Of a stretch of 64,000 bases of DNA, positions 29,334 through 37,154 are shown one piece after another. The notes below the pieces were generated by a model. It saw only the letters and a program-made list of their open reading frames with translations. It was not told where the DNA came from and did no database searches. Every line of letters begins with the position of its first letter. The stretch's first letter is position 1. Source of the stretch: Sphaerimonospora thailandensis (GTDB taxonomy: Bacteria; Actinomycetota; Actinomycetes; Streptosporangiales; Streptosporangiaceae); contig NZ_BOOG01000040.1 in assembly GCF_016863115.1 (NCBI RefSeq), positions 1-64,000 on the forward strand, in the 5' to 3' direction. A program made the translations under genes and the position numbers.

Positions 29334-30518
29334 TCAGGCGTGGCGGAGGGCGGTGAGGGCACGGTCGCAGACGGCGTGCCAGGTTTCGCCGCCCTTGTCG
29401 CGGACCAGAACGCCGGCGACAACCGGACGGGCACACGTATGACCATGCCAGGAACAACCGGGCTGAGCCGTGAGGACACCCACGAACAGGCTCGGGTCGA
29501 AGGGCCGTTCCTCCACCAGTTCCACCGGCGCGGCGTGTCTCCTCCGTCCTCCGGTCTCCGTCTGGCTCACCCGGGGGTCGGTGAGGATCGCGTACACATA
29601 CGGCCGCCCCGTGACGTCATCGAGCTGCCTCGATCCCCGCACCGGCATCATGTGCCACGCCCGCTCGAAATCCTCCCGAGGGATGCCGTCGTGCACACGC
29701 TTCGGGAACACGATCGCGCTGAGCCTGCGGAGCAGCCCACTCCCCAGGATGCCGGTGCCAGAGTCGATCGTCGTACGGCTCGGGCAAACCCTGCCGTCCC
29801 GTACCCGGTAGACGAACCGCCCGCCCCACGCCCTGCGGAACTCGACGCCCTCGTAGAGCTCGACGCGGTGCCAGACGGCTTCGAAGTCGGAGGGAGTCGA
29901 ACCCGAACACGAGACCGGGCGGGCGCTGATCGTCGCGGCGACCTTCCACAACACGGGGATCCGCGGATGCCGCCCCATGAGCGCGAGAAGCGCGAGTACA
30001 AGATGTGCCACGGGCGGTCCGGTCAGCGACGTGAGCACCCATACCCAGGTCACGGCGTCGTTCGGTGGGATCTCCGCGTCCGGCCCCGGATACCGTACGG
30101 CGCTGTAGAGCACCCATGCGACCAGGCCGACCGTCAGATATCCCAGGGACACCACGTCGAGCAGCAGCGATTGAGCGGCGTGAAAGCGCACCTTGGGCCT
30201 GGGGTCGCGACGGAAGATCAGAGCTCCGACGAGCCCGAAGAGGTACGCCAAGCAGGAGTGCCAGGAAGTGCTGAGCACCTCCGGGTCCAAGGGCGGCGCG
30301 GCGCCGAACGGCGTCACATAGCCGACATTAGACGCATCGGTTCCCAAGCCGCCCCCTACGCCAGGGCTCTCGAATCTCTCGGCATCAGGGCCGCCGAGTC
30401 CGGCGCCGCCCTCTCGGCGGCGGCGCCTGCGCTCTGATCGCTCGATCAGCTCGACAACTGCCTGCACCACGCCGGCGACCGCGCCCAGCGCGGTCAGCAG
30501 CGCCACAAGGAGCTCCAT
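29334..30518 (-). CDS. Hypothetical protein with DUF4870/Tic20-like membrane region
   Basis: A 394-aa protein. An N-terminal hydrophobic helix is followed by an Arg-rich stretch (ERSERRRRRR) and a Gly-rich linker. The middle (about 80-195) looks like the DUF4870/Tic20 fold: CLAYLFGLVGALIF, VRFHAAQSLLL, then two more membrane helices. The C-terminal ~190 residues are soluble and unfamiliar, with several Trp, Cys and His (CSWHGHTC, TWHAVCDRAL). I do not recognise this C-terminal part. A role in the membrane is likely; function is unknown. The fusion of a small membrane domain to a long soluble tail is unusual. Confidence 0.6.
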   Translation of the reverse strand: MELLVALLTALGAVAGVVQAVVELIERSERRRRRREGGAGLGGPDAERFESPGVGGGLGTDASNVGYVTPFGAAPPLDPEVLSTSWHSCLAYLFGLVGALIFRRDPRPKVRFHAAQSLLLDVVSLGYLTVGLVAWVLYSAVRYPGPDAEIPPNDAVTWVWVLTSLTGPPVAHLVLALLALMGRHPRIPVLWKVAATISARPVSCSGSTPSDFEAVWHRVELYEGVEFRRAWGGRFVYRVRDGRVCPSRTTIDSGTGILGSGLLRRLSAIVFPKRVHDGIPREDFERAWHMMPVRGSRQLDDVTGRPYVYAILTDPRVSQTETGGRRRHAAPVELVEERPFDPSLFVGVLTAQPGCSWHGHTCARPVVAGVLVRDKGGETWHAVCDRALTALRHA

Positions 30519-30886
30519 TCAGCCTCATCTCGAACGATCTCAAGAGGCACCCCCTTTTCAGGAACAAGTGGTCGGATTCGTCCCTCGTTCGAAAAGGGAA
30601 CACCAATCGCTCCCCAGGTGAGGCATACCCCTGGTCAGAGGCAGACCAAGGCACGGCGCGGCATTATTACCCGCGCCCCCGGCCGGGAACCCCAGCCACC
30701 TGAAGGGGGATCGCGACAAAGATCCGCTTCAGACGGTTCTTTACAGATTTGCCACTTTGCGGGGGGAACGTGGGACTCGGCGACGGACTTCCGACGCATC
30801 GACCGTCCGGCATTACCAGGACCTGACACACCGCCGGGTAGCGTCGTTTCAGACAGTACGCCCCGAAAATGGATGAAGGCGCGTAT
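30519..30886. other. Intergenic region upstream of the STAS gene
   Basis: No convincing gene. It is less GC-rich than its surroundings and holds an inverted repeat CCCTTTTC (30552-30559) / GAAAAGGG (30591-30598), a small GGATC...GATCC hairpin near 30708-30725, and probably the promoter of the STAS gene, which I cannot place firmly. Confidence 0.5.
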
Positions 30887-31297
30887 ATGGCAATACCACT
30901 CGAGATTACTGTCAGCGATCACCAGGCGGCTTCCGTGGTCGCGCTGGCCGGTGAGCTCGACATCGCCACCGGGGATGTGCTCCGTGGCGCGATCAGAGAT
31001 CTCATCCAGCGTGGACGCGTCAGGCTGGTGGTGGACGCGTCCGTGCTCCAGTTCTGCGACTCGTACGGGCTGGAGGCTCTGCTGGAGATGCACGACACTC
31101 TGCGGGAAGCCGGCGGATCCATGTGCCTCGCCGGAGTGCACGGCGTCTTGCGACTGGTGCTCGACGTGACCGGGACCGAGACGCTCAAGATCAGGCCGAC
31201 TCCTGCCGAGGCGCTGGCCGATGTGCTGGTCGCGCCCGTCCGTGACGTCACCATGAGCGAACGGCGAGAGAGGCCTGCGCTGAGCGGCCTGGCCTGA
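30887..31297 (+). CDS. STAS-domain anti-sigma factor antagonist
   Basis: A 136-aa STAS protein of the RsbV/SpoIIAA/BldG type. The phosphorylatable Ser lies in the conserved block LQFCDSYGLEALLEM (about residues 56-70), with ALAGELDIAT near the start. Unphosphorylated antagonists bind an RsbW-type kinase and free its sigma factor. The ATG at 30887 has GAAGG at a good distance; an ATG at 30869 is an alternative. A terminator follows. The kinase at 35038 and the phosphatase at 21683 are plausible partners. Confidence 0.88.
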   Translation: MAIPLEITVSDHQAASVVALAGELDIATGDVLRGAIRDLIQRGRVRLVVDASVLQFCDSYGLEALLEMHDTLREAGGSMCLAGVHGVLRLVLDVTGTETLKIRPTPAEALADVLVAPVRDVTMSERRERPALSGLA

Positions 31298-31321
31298 GCC
31301 TTACCGATCATGGTTTGGGTG

Positions 31322-31356
31322 TGGCGGGCTCCGCCCTTCGGGGGTGGAGCCCGCCA
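31322..31356 (+). terminator. Hairpin terminator after the STAS gene
   Basis: A 14-bp stem with one G-T pair (TGGCGGGCTCCGCC with GGTGGAGCCCGCCA) and a 7-nt loop, 25 bp after the STAS stop and upstream of the decarboxylase. Confidence 0.75.
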
Positions 31357-31426
31357 CGCGGTTCAATCGGTCCGCGTCGGCGCCCACCGCCGGACGCCCG
31401 TCGGCCGAACCCGAGGAGGGACGACC

Positions 31427-32875
31427 ATGGATCAGTCTCGGGCGCCCGTGTTGGAAGCGCTCGTCGCCTATCACGAGCGCGGTGACCTGTCGTTCACGCC
31501 GCCCGGGCACAAGCAGGGACGGGGGGTGGATCCGCGGGTGCTCGCCGTGCTCGGGGAGGGCGTCTTCAAGGCCGACGTCCTGCTTCCGAACGGGCTGGAC
31601 GATCGCAGGATGACCGGCGGCGTGCTCGAGGAGGCCCAGCAACTGATGGCGGAGGCCGTGAACGCGCAGACGGCGTTCTTCTCCACCTGCGGCAGTTCCC
31701 TGTCGGTCAAGAGCGCGATGCTGTCGGTGGCGGGACCCGGAGAGAAACTGCTGGTCGCGCGCGACTCGCACAAGTCGGTGATCTCCGGGCTGATCCTGAG
31801 CGGGGTCGAGCCGATCTGGGTTCACCCCGGATGGGATGCCGACCTCCACTTCTCCTATCCGCCCTCGCCCGCCGCGGTCGAAGCGGCCTTCAAGGCGGAG
31901 CCGGACGCCAGGGGCGTGCTGGTCGCGAGCCCCACCGACTACGGCACCTGCGCCGATCTCGCCGGCATCAAACAGGTGTGCGTACGCCACGACCGCACAT
32001 TCATCGTCGACGAGGCCTGGGGCGCCCACCTGCCGTTCCATCCGCAGGGTCTGCCCGTCTGGGGCATGAACGCCGGCGCGGACGTGTGCGTGACCAGTGT
32101 CCACAAGATGGGAAACGGCCTCGAACAGGGATCCGTCTTCCATCTGCGGGGCGACCGCGTCGATCCGAACGTGCTCAAGGCCCGCGAGGACCTGCTCGGC
32201 ACGACGAGCCCGTCCACCCTGATCTACGCGGCGATGGACGGCTGGCGTCGGCAGATGGTCGAGCAGGGCAAGGAACTGCTCGACCGCGCCATCAACCTGG
32301 CCATGTCCGCCCGTGCGTCGATCAATCAGATCGGCGGCCTGCGGGTGCTGGACAAGGAGTCGTGCGACGCCTTCGAGCTCGACCCCCTGAAGATCGTCAT
32401 TGATGTCGCCGGCCTCGGCGCCGACGGTTATCACGCCGCCGACTGGCTCCGTCAGCGCACCCACATCAACATGGCGCTGAGCGACCATCGGCGGATCACC
32501 GCGGAGATCACGGTAGGTGACGACACGGGGACGACGAACGTGCTGGTCGAGTCCCTGCGGGCCATGGCCGCCGCCGGTGACCTGCCGTCGGCCGCGAAGA
32601 TCGACCTTCCCGGGCCCGGCGAACTGGAACTCGAGACCGTCATGTCCCCGCGCGACGCCTTCTTCGGCCGCACCGAGCAGGTGCCGATCGAGAAGGCCGC
32701 CGGCCGGGTGATCGCCGAGATGGTCACGCCTTATCCGCCGGGGGCGCCGGCGCTGACGCCCGGCGAACTGATCACTGCTCCCGTTCTCCGCTACGTGTCC
32801 ACCGGCGTCGCCGCCGGCATGAACATCCCCGACGCCTGCGATCCGACCCTGCGAACGCTGCGCGTCGTCGCCTGA
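31427..32875 (+). CDS. Orn/Lys/Arg-type PLP-dependent decarboxylase
   Basis: A 482-aa fold-type I PLP enzyme of the Orn/Lys/Arg decarboxylase major domain. It opens with LSFTPPGHKQGRG. FFSTCGSSLSVKSAML binds the phosphate, FIVDEAWGAHLPF holds the PLP-binding Asp, and SVHKMGNGLEQGS contains the Schiff-base Lys (about 227). The C-terminal domain (TPYPPGAPALTPGE) is complete. It should turn a basic amino acid into a polyamine or diamine (cadaverine, putrescine or agmatine); the exact substrate is not fixed. The ATG at 31427 has GAGGAGGG upstream. The protein is shorter than the enterobacterial enzymes (about 710 aa) and matches the compact Gram-positive type. Confidence 0.93.
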   Translation: MDQSRAPVLEALVAYHERGDLSFTPPGHKQGRGVDPRVLAVLGEGVFKADVLLPNGLDDRRMTGGVLEEAQQLMAEAVNAQTAFFSTCGSSLSVKSAMLSVAGPGEKLLVARDSHKSVISGLILSGVEPIWVHPGWDADLHFSYPPSPAAVEAAFKAEPDARGVLVASPTDYGTCADLAGIKQVCVRHDRTFIVDEAWGAHLPFHPQGLPVWGMNAGADVCVTSVHKMGNGLEQGSVFHLRGDRVDPNVLKAREDLLGTTSPSTLIYAAMDGWRRQMVEQGKELLDRAINLAMSARASINQIGGLRVLDKESCDAFELDPLKIVIDVAGLGADGYHAADWLRQRTHINMALSDHRRITAEITVGDDTGTTNVLVESLRAMAAAGDLPSAAKIDLPGPGELELETVMSPRDAFFGRTEQVPIEKAAGRVIAEMVTPYPPGAPALTPGELITAPVLRYVSTGVAAGMNIPDACDPTLRTLRVVA

Positions 32876-32899
32876 AACCGTGTCGCGTGAGATTTGGGA

Positions 32900-34051
32900 T
32901 CAGGGGGTGTCGGCGGGCGAGGCCAGGGTCTGCCGGACGAGCAGGTCGGCCACGTCGGGGAGATGGGCCCGCCGCGCGTAGACCGCACGCTGGCGGGCGG
33001 CTCCTGACCCGCGCCGCCGCAGCCGCCCGAGGACGCGGGCCACCACCGGCCAGTCTCCGCTCTCCTCCAGGCCGGGCCGTACGTGTTCGACCAACCGGCC
33101 CACCAGATCCCAGGCGGGCATGCGCCCGCCGGACAACAGGTCGAGACCTTCGCCCTCGACCCCGTCCCGGGCCGCCCGCCACCAGGCGGCGTTCAGCAGC
33201 GTGTCGTCGATCCGCGGAGCGGGCACGCCGGCCCGTACGTCCCGCAGCGCCGTGGCCGCCAGCCCCCGCACCAGCCCGGCCAGCATCGTGGTCTCCGCCA
33301 CCGTCGCGCAGGAGTCAGCGGTGCGGAACTCGAGGGTGGGCACATGATCGGAGAGCCGGATGAGCCAGTAGATCATCCCACGATCCAGGATCACGCCGCT
33401 GGCCCGCATGCCGTCGACCAGGCTCTCGTAGTGGCGTACGGAGCGGAAGTACGGCGGAGGCCGCGCACTGGGCCACCTGCCCATCATCATCGCCCGCCAG
33501 CTCGCGTATCCGGTGTCCACCGAGTCGGATATCGGGGAATTTCCGGTCAGCGCCTGCAGGACGGGAAGCCAGGGACGCGCATGATTGCTGACGAGCACGG
33601 CCTCCTCGCGGTCATCGATCCCCACATGGACATGGCACCCGCACACGCCCTGACCGCGCAGCACCGCGCCGAACTCCTTGAGCATCGCGTGATAGCGCGG
33701 GCCGACCGACAGCGGCGGCATCCCGGCATTGCCGTGCAGCGCCGTGCCGCAGGCGGCGAGCCGCGCTCCCACCTCGGTGGCCGCGACGGCCACGGCCCCG
33801 CGCATCTCCAGCAACTCACGCTGCAACCACCCGAGATCGGTGTGCACCGTGCTGTTGGTCTCGAGTTGGAACTGCGTCAGTTCGGGCACCAGGCCGTTCG
33901 CCACCCGGCCGTCCACCCGGCGGCGAACATCCTCGGCAGCGGGGACGACACATCCGGTCGCGGGATCGAGGAGCAGGAACTCCTCCTCCACTCCCACAGT
34001 GAGCCGCGGGACGGGGTGGCGCACCGCCGCCTCTGCCTTTGCCGTCGTCAC
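32900..34051 (-). CDS. Glutamate-cysteine ligase family 2 (YbdK-like carboxylate-amine ligase)
   Basis: A 383-aa ATP-dependent ligase of the GCS2 family, which joins the gamma-carboxylate of glutamate to an amine. Motifs are LTVGVEEEFLLLDP at the start, CGCHVHVGIDDREEAV (metal/ATP), and LEFRTADSCATVAET near residue 235. I chose the GTG at 34051 with GGGGGA about 8 nt upstream; an ATG at 34105 would add 18 residues and the frame remains open to 34426. In actinobacteria, relatives make gamma-glutamylcysteine for ergothioneine (EgtA) or have unknown substrates. No egtB-E genes are nearby, so the role is open. Confidence 0.87.
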   Translation of the reverse strand: MTTAKAEAAVRHPVPRLTVGVEEEFLLLDPATGCVVPAAEDVRRRVDGRVANGLVPELTQFQLETNSTVHTDLGWLQRELLEMRGAVAVAATEVGARLAACGTALHGNAGMPPLSVGPRYHAMLKEFGAVLRGQGVCGCHVHVGIDDREEAVLVSNHARPWLPVLQALTGNSPISDSVDTGYASWRAMMMGRWPSARPPPYFRSVRHYESLVDGMRASGVILDRGMIYWLIRLSDHVPTLEFRTADSCATVAETTMLAGLVRGLAATALRDVRAGVPAPRIDDTLLNAAWWRAARDGVEGEGLDLLSGGRMPAWDLVGRLVEHVRPGLEESGDWPVVARVLGRLRRRGSGAARQRAVYARRAHLPDVADLLVRQTLASPADTP

Positions 34052-34490
34052 AGGGGAGGTCCCCCGACCGGTGCCGAACTGGGTCCCCCTTGTCCCGTCA
34101 GGCATGGGCGGTTTTACCGGCTTCTCCTCTAGGGGCGGCCAATGGTCAAAGGCCGTTTTCCCCGCCGGACGCGGGGAAAACCACGTTTGTAGATTCTTGA
34201 GAAGCTCAGGACGCGGGCGAGAGAGGCGGTCTCCGTCGAGGTGGAGTCGAGGTGGAGTCGAGGTGGTGACGTCCGGGTGACCTGAACCGCCGCGTGGCCT
34301 AAACTGGCTGGCGGCCTGATCGAGGCTCGCCTGCCCGGCGGCCAGTTCCGGGGAGTGCTCTACACATGCCAACCGTCGCGACGCGTTCATCGCATCATGT
34401 ACGGCAGGGCATGATCTGTCGAACAACGCCTACAGCGGGGCGAAGCGCCCCTGTCCTGACCGTTCCCGCAGCGTCCGACGAGGTGTGCAC
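34052..34490. other. Divergent intergenic region with hairpin and 11-nt tandem repeat
   Basis: A perfect 11-bp hairpin (GTTTTCCCCGC, loop cggac, 34155-34181) lies in the leader of the ligase gene. Three tandem 11-nt units (GTCGAGGTGGA, with the last unit ending in T) lie at 34235-34267. The remaining sequence holds no gene that I believe. The repeat period equals one helical turn, as in some activator-binding arrays. Confidence 0.6.
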
Positions 34491-34871
34491 GTGACAGCCG
34501 CCGTCGAACTGACCCCGATGTCCAACGGCAGCGACGACCGCATTCTGGTCGCCGCGCTGACCGGGGCACTCGACCATTCCAACGCCGACCAACTCCGCGA
34601 GGACGTACGGGCCGCCCTGGCGCCGGAGCAGCGGGAGCTCGTGCTGGACCTGACGGCCCTGGAATTCTGCGACTCGACCGGCCTGCGGACACTGCTCGAC
34701 GTGCGTGAGCTCCTGAGCGAGCGCGGCGGTGCCGTCTCCCTGGTGAACCTCAACGCCCGACTTTCCAAGATGTTCCGGATCACCGGGCTCATCAGGGGAT
34801 TCGAGGTCACGGCCGATCTGGCGGAGGCGCTCGGCGGCGCCCGGGCCCGGATCCGGTCGTCATCGAGCTAG
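34491..34871 (+). CDS. STAS-domain anti-sigma factor antagonist (second copy)
   Basis: A 126-aa STAS protein with the phosphorylation-site block LEFCDSTGLRTLLDV (about 58-72) and LTGALDHSNAD near the start. It is distinct from the STAS protein at 30887, with a shorter C-terminus. The GTG at 34491 has GAGG 7 nt upstream; a GTG at 34485 is too close to it. The RsbW-like kinase gene follows 166 bp downstream on the same strand, so this is the most likely direct partner pair. Confidence 0.88.
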   Translation: MTAAVELTPMSNGSDDRILVAALTGALDHSNADQLREDVRAALAPEQRELVLDLTALEFCDSTGLRTLLDVRELLSERGGAVSLVNLNARLSKMFRITGLIRGFEVTADLAEALGGARARIRSSSS

Positions 34872-35037
34872 TGCCGCCCTTGAAGGAAAATCCCGCCCTG
34901 CCGGGCCCGGCTGCCCTTGGTCCGGGCGCCGGTCCGGGTTCCGGTAGCGTTGCAGAAGCACCCGAGACCATCATGGTGTCGGAAAAACGAACCGGTCGAT
35001 CGGTGATCCCGGCGGCGCCCCGGCGGAGGGGCCTGCG

Positions 35038-35475
35038 GTGAGGGTGAGAATGGACGGCATCGAGGAGGGAAAGGTGGAAGATCAGCTCCGGCAGTGGCCG
35101 ATCACGGATGATCTGGCCGCCCTGCGCGAGCACGTCCACAATTACGCCGTCCAGGCCGGACTCACCGGAACCCGGTTGGACGATGTCGTCATCGCCGCGA
35201 ACGAGGCGGCCATCAACGTGCTCGAACACGGAGGCGGATCGGGCACGCTGACCATTTGGCACGACGACGACCACCTGACCATCGACATCGTGGACAACGC
35301 GGGCCGGCTGCGTCCCGACGACGTTCCGCGGCCCCGGCCTGATCCGCACGCCCCTCGCGGCTACGGGTTGTGGCTGATCGGCCTGCTCTGCGACACAGTG
35401 AGCATCGAGCAGGCGCCCGGACACTCACGGGTCCGTCTGTCGATGACCCTGCACCCGGCCCCCCTCCTCCCGTGA
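35038..35475 (+). CDS. RsbW-like anti-sigma regulatory serine kinase (HATPase_c_2)
   Basis: A 145-aa GHKL ATPase of the RsbW/SpoIIAB type. The N box reads VVIAANEAAINVLEHGGG (about residues 56-73), the G1-like box IDIVDNAGRL, and the G2-like box APRGYGLWLIGLLC. Such proteins bind a sigma factor or phosphorylate a STAS antagonist. No sigma gene is adjacent, which is common for Streptomyces-type orphan kinases. The GTG at 35038 has GGAGGGG upstream. The stop codon lies inside the first arm of the palindromic repeat at 35468-35616. Confidence 0.87.
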   Translation: MRVRMDGIEEGKVEDQLRQWPITDDLAALREHVHNYAVQAGLTGTRLDDVVIAANEAAINVLEHGGGSGTLTIWHDDDHLTIDIVDNAGRLRPDDVPRPRPDPHAPRGYGLWLIGLLCDTVSIEQAPGHSRVRLSMTLHPAPLLP

Positions 35476-35616
35476 TCTTGCAGTTTCTCGCACACATCGC
35501 CCGTCACCTGCGAACTCTCGCTTTATGATCTTGCACTGTCTCGCGTACTGCAAGATCACGAAGGCGAAAAATCCAGGTCAACGATGAAGTCTGCGAGAAA
35601 CTGCAAGATCACGGGA
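35468..35616. repeat. Nested palindromic element with four TGATCTTGCA copies
   Basis: The outer arms are 25-nt perfect inverted repeats (35468-35492 and 35592-35616), beginning TCCCGTGATCTTGCA. Between them TGATCTTGCA occurs at 35526-35535 and again inverted at 35549-35558, each next to a TCTCGCG-like stretch. The element thus has four copies of the motif in two nested pairs. It overlaps the last codons of the kinase gene. It could act as terminator, REP-like element or MITE. No clear target-site duplication flanks it. Confidence 0.8.
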
Positions 35617-35663
35617 TAAAGCGGGAATGGCGTCAAGGCATTTGCTGCCAGGCGCAAAAAGCG

Positions 35664-35772
35664 GTGGTCGCGGACCCCTGTCAAGCGTTGGAGTTGACCT
35701 CGTTATCGTCGGGGTCCCGTAAATCGGGCCGACGAGGCCGACTGCTCGCCCTAATCTGGGGTCCGCGACCAC
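35664..35772. repeat. Second inverted-repeat element with internal hairpin
   Basis: Perfect 15-bp arms GTGGTCGCGGACCCC (35664-35678) and its complement (35758-35772) enclose a hairpin with stem TCGTCGG/CCGACGA plus CCCG/CGGG (35706-35735). It ends 10 bp from the stop of the small membrane protein gene on the minus strand. It shares no sequence with the preceding element. A terminator or mobile-element relic is possible. Confidence 0.7.
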
Positions 35773-35782
35773 AGGTGAACCG

Positions 35783-35971
35783 CTACTTGAGGTACGCCCA
35801 TGACGCGGCGGCAACCGCGATCAGGATGCAGAGGCGGATGGTCCGGGGGGTGCTGTCAACTACGTCCCGGACCGTTCTCGCCACCTCTCCGATCCAGGAG
35901 CCGAACTCCGGGTCGTGAAACCGCTTCTCGTCACGGCGTCCCCCGCGTACGCGGGGCCGAGTGGTAGTCAT
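35783..35971 (-). CDS. Small single-pass membrane protein
   Basis: A 62-aa protein with a basic, hydrophilic N-terminus (RPRVRGGRRDEKR), an amphipathic middle (FGSWIGEVARTVRDVVDS) and a C-terminal transmembrane helix (TIRLCILIAVAAASWAYL). The ATG at 35971 has GAGAGGGGG upstream, which supports it as real. This is a tail-anchored topology. Function unknown; similar tiny proteins are widespread in Streptosporangiales. Confidence 0.65.
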   Translation of the reverse strand: MTTTRPRVRGGRRDEKRFHDPEFGSWIGEVARTVRDVVDSTPRTIRLCILIAVAAASWAYLK

Positions 35972-36335
35972 CGTGGCCCCCTCTCCATATGCTCCACCCG
36001 GGAGAACGCATGCTCCCCCGAGATGCCGGACCGAGCGGGAACCCCCTGGGGCGTCACGAGGCCGCACGGGAATCCCCGCGGCGCCTTCGCGCCAACCCCG
36101 GTGGGGGATTCCGGACGGTGGATTTCATGGTCACATTGACGCGCCGCGTACGCAATGGAGATCGAGCAGCATTCTGTCGACGCTACGAAGAGTGACGATC
36201 GAATCACAGTTTGCTATATACTTTAGCCCCGGTATGTCCCGATAAGAGCGTTTTACTGTCCGATTTGTCCGTCCGCTCTTTCCGGAATTTTGGGTCAGGC
36301 CGCGACACGCCGTCATTTTTCTGGGAGGAGGGCCA
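35972..36335. other. Intergenic region without a convincing gene
   Basis: It contains a stem with perfect 9-bp arms GGAATCCCC (36069-36077) / GGGGATTCC (36104-36112), and an AT-rich stretch near 36210-36235 (TTGCTATATACTTTAG) unusual for this genome. The reading frames across it lack GC3 bias. It may hold a regulatory RNA or promoters, which I cannot prove. Confidence 0.5.
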
Positions 36336-36797
36336 TCAAGCGCGGTGAACGTCCCCAGCGGCGCGGCCGCTCCGCCTCCCGCGCCGCGCGCTGTTCGCCA
36401 CCCGCAGCCCGATCGCGACGAGGGCCGCACCGAGCAAGAGGAACGCGACATCGTAGGCGACCTGATGCGGGCCGGGCCGTACGTGATGGACCCCCAGCAA
36501 CTCGTGGTCCACGAGGCCCTCGACGACATCGAAGACGCCCCAGCCGGCCACGCCGTACCCAAGCAGCTCACGTCCGGGATGCGGTCCGCCCCGCGACAGC
36601 AGCGCGACGCCGACGATCACCAGCACGAGGCAGCCCGCATGGAACAGCCCGTCTCCGATCATGTTGAGACGGTCGTCATGCGGATACCACCCGCTGAGCA
36701 TGTGATGCCAGCCCATCAGCTGGTGCAGCAGGATCCCGTCGATGAAGCCGCCAATGCCCAGGCCGAGCACCAGGCCGGCGGCGCGCGTCGATGCCAT
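36336..36797 (-). CDS. DUF2243 family membrane protein
   Basis: A 153-aa protein with four transmembrane helices. The DUF2243 pattern is clear: GLGIGGFIDGILLHQLMGWHHMLS near the N-terminus (quoted only to show HQ and HH), a His-rich second block VEGLVDHELLGVHHV, and GDGLFHA between. Conserved histidines suggest metal or heme binding, though the family has no proven function. The ATG at 36797 is used; a TTG at 36812 is possible. Confidence 0.85.
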   Translation of the reverse strand: MASTRAAGLVLGLGIGGFIDGILLHQLMGWHHMLSGWYPHDDRLNMIGDGLFHAGCLVLVIVGVALLSRGGPHPGRELLGYGVAGWGVFDVVEGLVDHELLGVHHVRPGPHQVAYDVAFLLLGAALVAIGLRVANSARRGRRSGRAAGDVHRA

Positions 36798-36863
36798 GAC
36801 GGAAAGCAACAATACCGCAACAGTTCGTAGCCGGATGAGACCGCGGCGGTTCCACCCGTCCGG

Positions 36864-37112
36864 TCAGCCGCCGAGATCCCTGGCGGCGTTGTCCAACCGG
36901 CAGGCCAGCGCCTCCACCCGGTCATCGCTGATCGGAGCGGCGACGAAGGCGTCCGGAAGGTCTCTGCGCTGCATGATCACCAGCCCGCGGTGCTCGTCGT
37001 CGATCTCGTCGACGGGCAGCACGAGGCACTCACCTCGGACGAACACCAGTGCCACGTCCGGATCGTCCGACTCCAGCAGCCGCCGGGCGCAATCCCGGTC
37101 CACGAGCGGCAT
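36864..37112 (-). CDS. Small conserved-looking hypothetical protein
   Basis: An 82-aa soluble acidic protein with alternating beta-like strands (VALVFVRGECLVLPVDEI, HRGLVIMQRRDLPD) and a C-terminal helix. The ATG at 37112 has GGAGGCGGAGGGC directly upstream, a strong ribosome binding site. No motif is recognised. It lies 42 bp downstream of the epimerase gene on the same strand and may be co-transcribed with it. Confidence 0.6.
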   Translation of the reverse strand: MPLVDRDCARRLLESDDPDVALVFVRGECLVLPVDEIDDEHRGLVIMQRRDLPDAFVAAPISDDRVEALACRLDNAARDLGG

Positions 37113-37154
37113 GCCCTCCGCCTCCTCGGCACTCTCTGGTTCGATCGCCTCATT

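Noticed and set aside
29889-29915. tRNA-like T-loop sequence (GGTTCGACTCCC on the minus strand)
   Set aside because: The T-stem does not pair at two positions, no acceptor, D or anticodon stem can be folded, and the sequence lies inside a coding frame.
30820-30845. Possible sigma-B type promoter (GGGTA at 30836) before the STAS gene
   Set aside because: No GNNT-type -35 element occurs at the required 14-16 nt distance.
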